This document shows positions 20,691 to 28,929 of a DNA stretch of 64,000 bases, piece after piece; within the stretch, counting starts at the first letter, position 1; the number at the start of each line of letters is the position of its first letter. Source of the DNA: Bartonella sp. DB5-6. GTDB taxonomy: Bacteria > Pseudomonadota > Alphaproteobacteria > Rhizobiales > Rhizobiaceae. The stretch spans positions 151,353-215,352 of the forward strand of contig NZ_JH725118.1 of the NCBI RefSeq assembly GCF_000278115.1. Reading direction: 5' to 3'. The translations under genes were made by a program, and so were the position numbers. Below the pieces are notes generated by a model, which did no database searches, had not been told where the DNA came from, and saw only the letters and a program-made list of their open reading frames with translations.

Positions 20691-21262
20691 CTAAAATCCT
20701 TCATCATCGATCTTCCACCATCGTAAAATCTTTTTTGTATCAGTTGCTTTCACATATTTTGACTTATGATCTAGCGATTCTGCTAACGGAATATTATAGT
20801 AAATCCCAGATTCCGCATAAGCTTGACGTATCCGCTTCCGAGCTGTAGAAGCTATCAAATTTGTTTGCGTATTTGCAAACTTATGAAAAGTAAAGTTCGG
20901 CTGAATTAGAAATGCGATCGCATCTTGTAGAGGCAAATGCCTAGCATGGTTTTCTGGATAATGCGATGAAAACACAAGTAGGTATAATCTCGTATCCATA
21001 ACTTTAAATCTCCACTCATTAGCATCCTCGCCCTCAAGAAGGTTAAGAGCCAAAGCAAGACGTATGAAGTCAAAAAATTTATAGACATGCTGCACAAGTT
21101 CATTATCAGTTGTAACGTTTACACCTTCAAAAAGCAGATGTATCCATCAAGCTGGTGCACGGAATAAGTTCTAAGGTAGTCATAAATGAGCGCTAAAAAC
21201 TCTCTGTCCAGACCGTAAAACGAACAAAACCAATGGTTATTCTTCCGCGAAAAAATACATTT
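20691..21262 (-). pseudogene. YqcI/YcgG-like protein gene, frameshifted
   Basis: The open part (20691-21095) contains RFKVMDTRLYLLVFSSHYPE, then HLPLQDAIAFLIQPNFTFHK, a pattern resembling the YqcI/YcgG family, whose function is poorly known. The reading frame extends upstream as VNVTTDNELVQHVYKFFDF without a start. A preceding segment in another frame, LDREFLALIYDYLRTYSVHQ, looks like the missing N-terminal half, so a frameshift near 21130 is likely. It lies between the CmoA-like and the terminal methyltransferase remnants of locus 1. Family assignment is by pattern only. Confidence 0.5.
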
Positions 21263-21266
21263 TACG

Positions 21267-21518
21267 CTAGTAAAAAATACGATTTATCCGATCACCTAAT
21301 GCATCTTCATGATTGATACATATTGTTTCAATATTGTCTTCAATTCTATAAAAAATACCTAAAGCATTCAACGAATGCAATAATACGTTTTTATTAAATG
21401 TAAGGGATTCAAAAATATTTTTTTGTAACAAAGATGCCGGCTGCAAGTGATATGTCTTAGTGTCTCGTGCCCTCAGATATAATCTGTCATTAAAAATGTC
21501 TCCTATGATTAATAACAT
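21267..21518 (-). CDS. Small unidentified protein coupled to the CmoA-like gene
   Basis: An 83-codon ORF beginning MLLIIGDIFNDRLYLRARDT. Its ATG overlaps the last codons of the CmoA-like pseudogene, the usual sign of translational coupling, so it was probably a true gene of the same operon. I do not recognise the family. It has no membrane segment or cysteine pattern. It may be whole or an N-terminal piece of the next broken gene. Confidence 0.4.
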   Translation of the reverse strand: MLLIIGDIFNDRLYLRARDTKTYHLQPASLLQKNIFESLTFNKNVLLHSLNALGIFYRIEDNIETICINHEDALGDRINRIFY

Positions 21519-22230
21519 AGATACCCTTTAAAGTTTAAAAAAGAAAAGCAGCACTCTATATTTTTAAAACCAACATTTCTAAACAGATCTATATTTTCAT
21601 TATCAAAATTTGGTATTAATTTATTTTCCAAAGCTATTCTTTTGTTGTCAATTTCAGTCTTGGAATATCCATTTTTTTCTTTCCACTGCAAATAAGCGTC
21701 AATATATATATCATTTATAAGTGTATTAGGAAAAACAATTTTTTCAAAAACAACCAGTGTTGGCTTAGGCTCACATGAGCTTTGAATATTTCTGAGAAAT
21801 TTTTCTCTGTCTACAGGTCTAATAAACTGCAAAACTAAATTCAGTATTATGAAATCCGGCCTTAAATTTTCTATACAGCGCCATTTACCATCCGATAAAA
21901 AATTATGACTCCCAAAAGTTATTTTGCTTAAATTAGAAGCTCATTTATTTTTCGCTTCCTCAAGCATATCAAGCGATAAATCAACTCCATAACAATGCTC
22001 CACAAGCCCCTCATTCAATATTTATGCATCGTAGTTCTAGTAGAGCATCCGATATCTATAAATATATTATTTTTTGAAAACTTCGTATAAAGCAGCAATA
22101 TAATTTTTTAAATATTTTCATAGCCAAGAACACTCCGCACCACCATATCATCAAATACTTCACAAACATCTTTAGTAAATGAAAATGATTTGCGCTTGTC
22201 TTCCTGTAAAAAAAGCAAATTCCTAACCAT
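21509..22230 (-). pseudogene. CmoA-like carboxy-SAM synthase, broken
   Basis: Across frames the segments line up with CmoA (carboxy-S-adenosylmethionine synthase): FSFTKDVCEVFDDMVVRSVL then GYENI and a TAA, NIFIDIGCSTRTT (SAM motif I), a frameshift near 22020, CYGVDLSLDMLEEAKNK and a TGA, then FIILNLVLQFIRPVDREKFL and NGYSKTEIDNKRIALEN. The last block matches the CmoA motif NGYSELEISQKR as I remember it. Its ATG overlaps the end of the upstream fusion gene. Carboxy-SAM is the donor used in carboxymethylated microcin C variants, which ties this gene to locus 1. It cannot make a complete protein. Confidence 0.8.
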
Positions 22231-23952
22231 ACCGAAACTCCAAAACTGTGAAATACGGAACATGATGACTAGCTTTCAGCGGATCTGGATGTTGTGGCTC
22301 TACAATTTTCTTTAGAACAAAACCATATTTAAAAAAAGTATTAATATAACTTGATAACGTTCGCTTATAAGACGTAAGATGAGACATCACACTGCCATTT
22401 TATTAAGGCGTGTTTTAATTTGCTTAACCTCGTAAAAATATTTTTTTTAAGATAATTTCTTTATCAACACCAGAAACACAAGAATCTTTAACTGGATTAG
22501 GGGGATACACAGAATTTTTGCACCTCGTTGTGCCAACGTTGCTACCTTCTCTATACATTTTTGATATTCACAAATATGATCTAGTACAAGCGACAAAACG
22601 ATACAATCAAATAACATATCGGTCTTATATTCATTAATATCAATTTCTAAATACTCAGTGGCTTCCCCTAATTTTCGTGACCTATCTAACATCTTTTGAT
22701 TGGTATCTATCCCCACGACCATATCCGAACAACATTCTAAAACTCTTGAATACGTTCCGATCCCACATCCAATATCTAGGGATGCTCTATAGCATCCTTC
22801 TATCAAAAGGTTATTAACTATATCATTGAGTAAAATTTCATTTAAGCTATCAACTTCTCGTGAAGTCACATAATGTTCTGCAACGATATCAAAATCATGT
22901 AAATTATCTTGAGATGGAAAAACATTACTATGTTCTAGTAAAATTTCATCACTTATGTAATCGTATACCGCTACTTCATAATTATCAAGATTAATAAACA
23001 ATCTTTTATTATGAAGAAAACGGGAGTCACCACATACGTATTTAATTACTTCATGAGCACAAATAGAAGAAACAAGATAATTTAGCGGTCCGTAAGAAGG
23101 AGCCTGATAGTTTTTATTTATAGTATATCTTAACTCGCTACATTCTATATCCATATTTTTAGCGAGCACATCAAAACCAAGATTGGAATCTGGAAAAAAC
23201 ATTGGACCTATGGCTCCCAAACGCCCTAAATATCCTGCATTAATAACCGGAGTCGAAATCTTTTTCTGAATCTCAGCCATTAACTCAAATGCATTCGGTG
23301 GATCAGCAGACAATACAACAAGGTCGACTCCTATTAAAAAAGAACAAAATTCATCTAATGCCTCGATCTCAAGTAAACGCGGCAAAGTTACAACTTGACA
23401 AGTACTGTTGTGCTTTAAAATGCGTGCTTTTAAAGCATCTACTTTTCGCAGACCCATCTGTGCTTCAATAAAAGCGGTGGTCCTTGTTAAATTTGATAAT
23501 TCAATTCAATCGCCATCGGTTATCCTTAAATAACCAATACCTGCAGCAGCTAAAAGGGTTGCTACGTTAGAACCAATGCCACCTGCACCGATCACCCCAA
23601 TTTTAGCCTGCTGTAAAGACCGCATAGCAAGATCATGATCTACTCCTGCCATATCCAAAAACAATCGATGTCTATCGTATCTATCCTGTTTCTAAACAGT
23701 AGATATAATTTTATACTCCATAAGATCTTGTAACAACACATCAATATCATAAGCCTCTTGATATGCTCGTTCGCGATATTTCTGGCTAATAGCAGTACAT
23801 TCATTTGGTACATTCAAATCTATAAGCATCTCTACTAAAAACGATGGACAGCCATTAATTTCAACTAAATCCATATAAGATGACACACACACTATTTTTT
23901 CTTGTGTCTTTATGTAAGTCACAGGCAAGGCCCTATTCAACTGTATCTTCAC
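22223..23952 (-). pseudogene. Recognition domain - ThiF/MccB-like E1 - methyltransferase fusion, broken
   Basis: One reading frame runs from GTG 23952, interrupted by TAG at 23692-23694, by TGA at 23506-23508, and by frameshifts near 22500 (a run of five C) and near 22395. Residues 1-86 look like a PqqD-type precursor-recognition domain. Next comes a ThiF adenylating domain with KIGVIGAGGIGSNVATLLA and the nucleotide-site block around IELSNLTR, then STPVINAGYLGRLGAIGPMF. A SAM methyltransferase follows (SLDIGCGIGTYSRVL) with a recognisable C-terminus, RTLSSYINTFFKYGFVLKKI. The frame in phase across the TAG argues for one ancestral gene. It starts 2 bases after the exporter gene. I infer that it joined a nucleotide to the precursor and carboxymethylated the product. 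Confidence 0.78.
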
Positions 23953-23954
23953 TC

Positions 23955-25217
23955 TCAGACCTCTTCGTTTTTTATTAATTTTTTATCAGTATAAAGCCAA
24001 GCCAAATTAAGCGGAATAATTAAACATATACAAAGCAAGGCGAAACAAAAAGCTGCTTCTATACAAACATTTATACAAACATTATTCGCCAACCAACCAA
24101 TCAGCACAAGCGCTAAAATACCAAAAATACGTGCAAGAAAATTAACAATGGATAAAACCGTATTTGCATTCTTTTGTTGAATATGTTTAAAAAATTCTGC
24201 TTCAAACTGCGTCACAGGGACAGAAAAAAAACTGTGAAATACGGTGAATAAAATAATGGGGGCCCAACTGTTTGCAACGAGAAGCAGAGCAAGCATAACA
24301 ACAGCACTCAGGACTAGTGAGCACAAAGTTATTGCCATAGGAGCATATTTTTGCATAAGATATTTAATTACAAAGCGATTAAATAAGTATTTTACGAAAG
24401 TATAAGACACAAAGCACAGGCCAAGAATAAGGATTTTAGTCTTTCCTGTTGCATTGTCTAATACTCCTGTTTGACCCAAAATAAAAGGTTGCCAAAAATG
24501 AAATATAGGCTGCAATGCAGCAACAATAAAACCACATATCAATATATAATATAACCCGATCTTTGAGGTAACTAAATAAGCAAAAGCTTCTGTTGCATGC
24601 AACAAAGAACCTGAGTCTATTGGCTTACTACCCGAAACAGATGCAATAGCTATCCCCGTCACCCGACTAAACAAGAATATAAGCACGAGAAACCCGAAAG
24701 AACAAAAATAATATGCTGACTGATAATTATCCATACACAAAACAATAAGAACACCTAGCGCACCAGCAACCATATTCATGAATGCCGTTAGTTCCCGTTT
24801 ATAGGCGTTTACTTGGTGGTAGATCAAACTACCCTTGTAACCACCGCCGTCGATTAAGCCTTTAATCCATGTGCTATCAGCGCCAGAACATAAAGCAAAG
24901 CCTAAAGCATAAATAATTTCTGCCGGAATTAAGACAGAAAGATTAGGCGCGTAAATACATAAAAAGAAGAAGAGCGAAAAAAAGAAACATGATAAGATAA
25001 CATTTTGTTTAACGCCGATTTTATCTCCTAAAATCCCACAAGGCACTTCAAAAATACAAATAGCTACGCTAAACACAATTTGCAATAAAGCTAACTGTGT
25101 TATACTAACACCCATAGACAAGAAAAAAAAAGCATGGAAGGAACCTGTAATCAGCCGAACCCCGCTCATTGCCGCACAGCCATAGAGCAATTTTTTAACT
25201 TCATAATCTATTGTCAT
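23955..25217 (-). CDS. MFS exporter of locus 1 (MccC-like)
   Basis: A 420-residue major facilitator transporter with about 12 hydrophobic segments. SMGVSITQLALLQIVFSVAI near the N-terminus is closely similar to the same region of the locus 2 exporter (SMGVSLSQLALLQITFSGTV), so the two are paralogues. GILGDKIGVKQNV is the MFS loop 2-3 motif. The ATG at 25217 (MTIDYEVKK) has GGAT eight bases upstream and is preferred to the TTG at 25229. In microcin C clusters such a protein (MccC) exports the mature peptide-nucleotide and gives partial self-protection. It stays open although its neighbours are broken. Confidence 0.8.
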   Translation of the reverse strand: MTIDYEVKKLLYGCAAMSGVRLITGSFHAFFFLSMGVSITQLALLQIVFSVAICIFEVPCGILGDKIGVKQNVILSCFFFSLFFFLCIYAPNLSVLIPAEIIYALGFALCSGADSTWIKGLIDGGGYKGSLIYHQVNAYKRELTAFMNMVAGALGVLIVLCMDNYQSAYYFCSFGFLVLIFLFSRVTGIAIASVSGSKPIDSGSLLHATEAFAYLVTSKIGLYYILICGFIVAALQPIFHFWQPFILGQTGVLDNATGKTKILILGLCFVSYTFVKYLFNRFVIKYLMQKYAPMAITLCSLVLSAVVMLALLLVANSWAPIILFTVFHSFFSVPVTQFEAEFFKHIQQKNANTVLSIVNFLARIFGILALVLIGWLANNVCINVCIEAAFCFALLCICLIIPLNLAWLYTDKKLIKNEEV

Positions 25218-25233
25218 TAATATATCCAAAAGC

Positions 25234-25270
25234 TATAAAGCTGGCAGCTTTTTTTGCTGCCAGCTTTATA
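25234..25270 (-). terminator. Strong hairpin between precursor gene and exporter
   Basis: A perfect 15-bp inverted repeat (25234-25248 and 25256-25270) with a 7-base homopolymer loop; arm TATAAAGCTGGCAGC. It sits between the precursor ORF and the exporter, the place where E. coli mcc carries a partial terminator between mccA and mccB that yields excess precursor mRNA. No long T-run follows on the minus strand, so attenuation or mRNA stabilisation are both possible. Confidence 0.75.
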
Positions 25271-25282
25271 TATTTTAAAACC

Positions 25283-25405
25283 TCAATTCAGAAGGGAGCG
25301 TCGAACAGCCATTTTCTACTCACTTGCTTGGGCGTTGAGCGCAGTAACATCAGCCCGCTTAATTTGAATTTTTTTCAGTGGTTTATATACATCTTTAGTT
25401 TTCGT
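25283..25405 (-). pseudogene. Microcin-C-like precursor peptide gene (long type), start lost
   Basis: A consensus AGGAGG (25413-25418) is followed after 7 bases by ACG instead of ATG. From there the frame reads KTKDVYKPLKKIQIKRADV, TALNAQASE, TAG, then KMAVRRSLLN and TGA. Read through the TAG it is 40 residues long and ends in Asn, the residue that MccB-type enzymes modify. This resembles the roughly 40-residue precursors known for carboxymethylated microcin C of Yersinia pseudotuberculosis. The ACG and TAG indicate inactivation. Alternatively MAVRRSLLN, from an internal ATG, could be a separate nine-residue peptide. Confidence 0.6.
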
Positions 25406-25556
25406 AATTTTACCTCCTGTATTAAATGAAAACAATAAAATTTAACATGAAGTACACATTATAGCTACTTTATAGCTACCTTTTGTTAATTTATTATTTT
25501 GATATAAAAAGCTTTGCTCTCCTCCTCGCGCCTAGGTTAAGTATTTCATGCATCAA

Positions 25557-25885
25557 TCATTCTGTAACAACCACCGCAGCACTTGGAAACTCATGCGCTC
25601 CTTCGGGCAAAGTACGCTTATATTCACGCCATTTTGTCACCGGCTGTGCACCATACTCGAAACCCATCTCAAGCGCCGCAAAATGCGCAAAATAAAGCTT
25701 TTGTTCGCCCTCACACTCTAATACCGCCCAATCTGGTGTGTAAGAGCCGATTAGCGTTGCAATTTTAAACTCCTTTGCAACTAAAAAAATAATCTTACAT
25801 CAGGATTATTATCGAGATTTTGTGCAAACTCTTTCTCAATACGACTCTCACAAATCACATGATCATAAACACTTTTCTCGTTGAC
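25557..25885 (-). pseudogene. Type III restriction enzyme Res subunit, C-terminal remnant
   Basis: Minus-strand segments read VICESRIEKEFAQNLDNNPD then, after a frame change, IGSYTPDWAVLECEGEQKLY and AHFAALEMGF, ending at TGA 25557-25559. The block GSYTPDWAV with a following hydrophobic-charged strand matches the nuclease-like C-terminal part of type III Res subunits. The usual residues after KLYF are missing, suggesting an internal deletion. Only the 3' end remains, and no Mod subunit gene is nearby. It is unrelated to the peptide locus and marks this stretch as degraded accessory DNA. Confidence 0.6.
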
Positions 25886-26328
25886 CACCGCCAGCCATTT
25901 GGTCGCCTTTTCCGACCTAATTTTACAGATGTGGCCTCAATCTTATTATGATGCGTACATCCAGAGATTATTTTATCCTCTGTATTAGAGCCAAAAACAT
26001 GAACAACACGCAGGGGCTTCGGTAATAAGGCCAGCTGCTCAAGCAATCTACACAAAAATACATGTGCAGACGAATGCCCCTACAATAGGCAATATTTCAA
26101 GCTCGTCCATAGGGGGCCCCTTTTAAAAATTGCGCCTGTAGCTTATCACAGTAATAATCCCAAAATACACATTTAGCCCTTGTCTGAAATAACTCAATTT
26201 TGGATTGATGAGAACGAAAACACGCTGCGATAATCACATCGTCCAGCCATAATGACCTACACAAGGGAGCCAACCATTCCTGTACCACCAACGACTAAAT
26301 AATTGTATTTCCTATCATTTTTGATCAT
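25885..26328 (-). pseudogene. NAD(P)-binding (SDR/epimerase-like) protein, broken
   Basis: A good ribosome-binding site (GGAGGAGA) precedes ATG 26328, which opens MIKNDRKYNYLVVGGTGMVG, the start of a Rossmann NAD(P)-binding protein, then hits TAG shortly after. Degraded segments follow, ending in LPKPLRVVHVFGSN and LGRKRRPNGWRWS. Its start overlaps the end of the flavin-reductase remnant upstream, so the two formed an operon. It joins the Res remnant without a gap. Confidence 0.55.
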
Positions 26329-26804
26329 ATTCTCCTCCCTTATTGTTTAAAAATCTATAATACATTTCATCAGCAAGATTATGTGCAGCGAGCCCGTACA
26401 TCTTCGCTGCTAAATCCCCATGTACGGTTTTCATTCTCAGACGCAAAATCATCTTTAGCTGAAGCAACCTGACATTGCAGTGCCTGTCCATAAAGCGTAT
26501 GCACAACTGGTCCAAAATAACATGACAGTAGCGCATTTTTTGGCTGTACTGCCATGAGAGAGAAAGAGAACCAACAGCTTTATCCCCAAAAGCATCATAA
26601 TCTAAATTATCAAGAGCGTTCTTCAAAATCCCTGAATAAAACTCGTGATAAACAGGATTTGAAAGAATAGCTCCATCAGCAGCTGCGTGTGTTTTGACAA
26701 ACGCATGTACTTTGGCACAGCGATTGTAATGACTTATAAAAACAATAACTTTTTTAAATCATTTCCCACCGGCCTATAAATATAGGCACGCTTTTTCTAG
26801 CCAT
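26315..26804 (-). pseudogene. NADPH-dependent FMN reductase-like gene, broken
   Basis: Minus-strand segments contain MARKSVPIFIGRWEMI with an early stop, then HAAADGAILSNPVYHEFYSG and ILKNALDNLDYDAFGDKAVG, which match NADPH-dependent FMN reductases (the block before and around the LKNALDWL-type motif). After VGSLSLS the frame shifts again. The protein would have been a small cytoplasmic flavodoxin-fold reductase. It overlaps the following Rossmann-protein remnant. Confidence 0.6.
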
Positions 26805-26916
26805 TTTTTACGGTATTAAACTGTTCCAATTTACCGAACTTACTCCTCATTGAAGCCGAATGATTTTAATAAACCTATATTATTTTAAAACTCTATAGAT
26901 AATATTAAAGTTACAA

Positions 26917-27050
26917 ATAAAGGAACTTCTTTTTCATATTAAGCAAGTTTTATAACCTATATTGTTATCTACATAGAAGTAAACAGCCTCTATAGGTGGG
27001 ATGAGGTGCTATACCTTCACAGTGAGTGCTTTTATAACACTCACTCCGCC
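26917..27050. repeat. Right copy of imperfect direct repeat bracketing the island
   Basis: Counterpart of 20257-20386. This copy contains the stop codon of the MATE gene and a hairpin (AGTGAGTG at 27021-27028 with CACTCACT at 27038-27045) just after it. This suggests that the original location of the sequence is the 3' flank of the MATE gene and that the left copy is the derived one. Confidence 0.75.
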
Positions 27051-28384
27051 CCAAACATAGGATTGCGTTTTATTAAATAACCCACGCGCATATAATTAAA
27101 GAGAGAAACAATTAAGCTTGCGCCAGTCATACCAAGCCAGTAGCCAATAAAACCATATTCAAAAAAATGCGCCATGAGCGCTCCCCCAAATAAGCCTATC
27201 CCCCAATAGCCTATTGTTACAACAATTGTTGGCCAAAACGTATCAAGCAAGCCCACAAGTATGCCATTGAGCATGGCTCCTAAAGTGCCAAAAGCAAAAG
27301 ACAATAAGATGAATGGAAACAACTCCCAAGAGAAAACAACAACGCTGTCCTGAGAAATATCAAAGATGGTTGTAAGAATAAATTCATAAGAGAGATAAAC
27401 AATTCCTGATAAAAACAAGACATAAGCTACAGCAAAAACTGTAACACTCATACGCAGCTGTTTTAGAGCCATATTATTCCCATCAGCTCTATACCACGCT
27501 GCTATTGTCGCGGCTGCGCTGGAAATCCCTAAAGCCACCACAGAAATAAGCATATCGAGACGCATTCCAATCGTATGCGCGGCCAAAGCTTGGACACCAT
27601 AAGCCGTAATCATGAATGCAATGACAGAAGGAAAGCCCTCCGCAATAAGAATACGTATACCAATGGGAAGCCCTACGCGCAGCAAATTTATTATTCGTGA
27701 AATCTCTAACTTTGGTCTCAAATAATTTAAGGGAAAGGAATGAAAAGCAGAATTGCGGACCAGAATTATTGCCGCTGCCATAACAATTAAAATACGGATA
27801 AAGCTACTCGCAATTCCAGCACCAAAGACACCTAATCCGCTTGCAGAACCTATACCAAAAATAAGCGACCAAGAGAGAAGAAAATTTATAGGAATAGCCG
27901 CAAGCATAACCCAAGTTAAGGGCTTTGGATTACCAATTGCTGACAGTAATCCGCGGCTATTCACATAAAGATAAAAAAACACCACCCCTATAGCAGCGCC
28001 ATTATTATATTCCTGCGCTATATTGGCAATTGCCCCCTCTTGGCCGAGAAGACACAAGATATTCCTCGTGTTGAGTAAAATGATCGCACTCGTCATTCCA
28101 ATCAAAAGGGAAAGCCATATTCCTTGATCAAACCATGCCTTCAATGCATCTCTATCTTGTTTGCGAAAACTTTCCGCAAGTTTTGGTGCAACTGCGGTAA
28201 TAATACCTAGCCCTAACAACATAACAAAACTAAACATACTCAGAGCCAACATTGTACCACTCAAGGTTTGAACGCCTAAATGCGCCACAAGCGCTGCATC
28301 GGTGAAAGAAATCATCATCTGAGAAATAAACCCAATAGCCTGTGGCATGCCAAGAGATAGCAATTGCTTCATCACAACAAACAT
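27041..28384 (-). CDS. MATE family efflux transporter
   Basis: An inner-membrane multidrug/toxin antiporter of the MATE family (NorM-like), with about 12 hydrophobic segments. QLLSLGMPQAIGFISQMM and the pairwise repeat of six helices fit the family. I chose the ATG at 28384 (MFVVMKQLL), preceded by AAGGGGA with 7-base spacing; the longer frame to 28471 adds a hydrophilic extension unlike other members. Its 3' end lies in the right island repeat. The substrate is not predictable. Confidence 0.88.
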   Translation of the reverse strand: MFVVMKQLLSLGMPQAIGFISQMMISFTDAALVAHLGVQTLSGTMLALSMFSFVMLLGLGIITAVAPKLAESFRKQDRDALKAWFDQGIWLSLLIGMTSAIILLNTRNILCLLGQEGAIANIAQEYNNGAAIGVVFFYLYVNSRGLLSAIGNPKPLTWVMLAAIPINFLLSWSLIFGIGSASGLGVFGAGIASSFIRILIVMAAAIILVRNSAFHSFPLNYLRPKLEISRIINLLRVGLPIGIRILIAEGFPSVIAFMITAYGVQALAAHTIGMRLDMLISVVALGISSAAATIAAWYRADGNNMALKQLRMSVTVFAVAYVLFLSGIVYLSYEFILTTIFDISQDSVVVFSWELFPFILLSFAFGTLGAMLNGILVGLLDTFWPTIVVTIGYWGIGLFGGALMAHFFEYGFIGYWLGMTGASLIVSLFNYMRVGYLIKRNPMFGAE

Positions 28385-28711
28385 TGGGAAATCCCCTTCC
28401 ATATTGAAGGGCATATTAAACTTGCATCTTTTAAACAAAACGTATTGATTTTTTCCGTAAAGTCTTTCCATCGCAAATCTTGCGTAAAGGATGCATAATG
28501 AGAACTCATTAAGCTAAGAGGAGATGCCCAATTCTTAAAGGAAAAGCGCAATGCGCCTTTATTCGTTTTTTGGACTTCATGCCATGCATTTTTTTGTACA
28601 ACATTATGCCCCTAAGAAGCTATAGTCGTTGATACAATATCCTTAGCAGGCGTTTGTTCGTCTTGCACATCCATTTACAATATTTTCAATAAAATCTTTT
28701 GGAAAATTTTT
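28385..28711. other. Spacer between MATE gene and tRNA-His
   Basis: Nothing convincing is seen beyond the leader of the MATE gene. Confidence 0.4.
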
Positions 28712-28788
28712 TGGTACGGTTGGTGGGATTTGAACCTACGACCTCTGGTGCCACAAACCAGCGCTCTAACCAACTGAGCTACAACCGC
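28712..28788 (-). tRNA. tRNA-His (anticodon GTG)
   Basis: The reverse strand folds into a standard cloverleaf. The acceptor strands are GCGGTTG and CAACCGT, the D-arm is GCTCAGTTGGTTAGAGC, the anticodon stem CTGGT/ACCAG encloses TTGTGGC with GTG, and the T-arm contains GGTTCAAATCC. The 3' CCA is encoded. As in other alphaproteobacteria, the usual extra G at position -1 of tRNA-His is not encoded. Confidence 0.95.
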
Positions 28789-28929
28789 ATAAAAAATAAA
28801 TGCACCACAACTGTTTACTATTTCGTAAACATTTAATTCTCTGTTTGTGTGACATAAGGAAGATCAGAAAAGTTTGCAAGCCCCTTTTAAAAAAAATCCT
28901 GTACTTTTTATTAAGAAAAAATAGTTTTG

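Noticed and set aside
23692-23952. The 86-codon recognition-domain ORF as an independent gene
   Set aside because: The ThiF region continues in the same frame directly after its TAG and has no start of its own, so a fused ancestral gene fits better. The split reading is not excluded.
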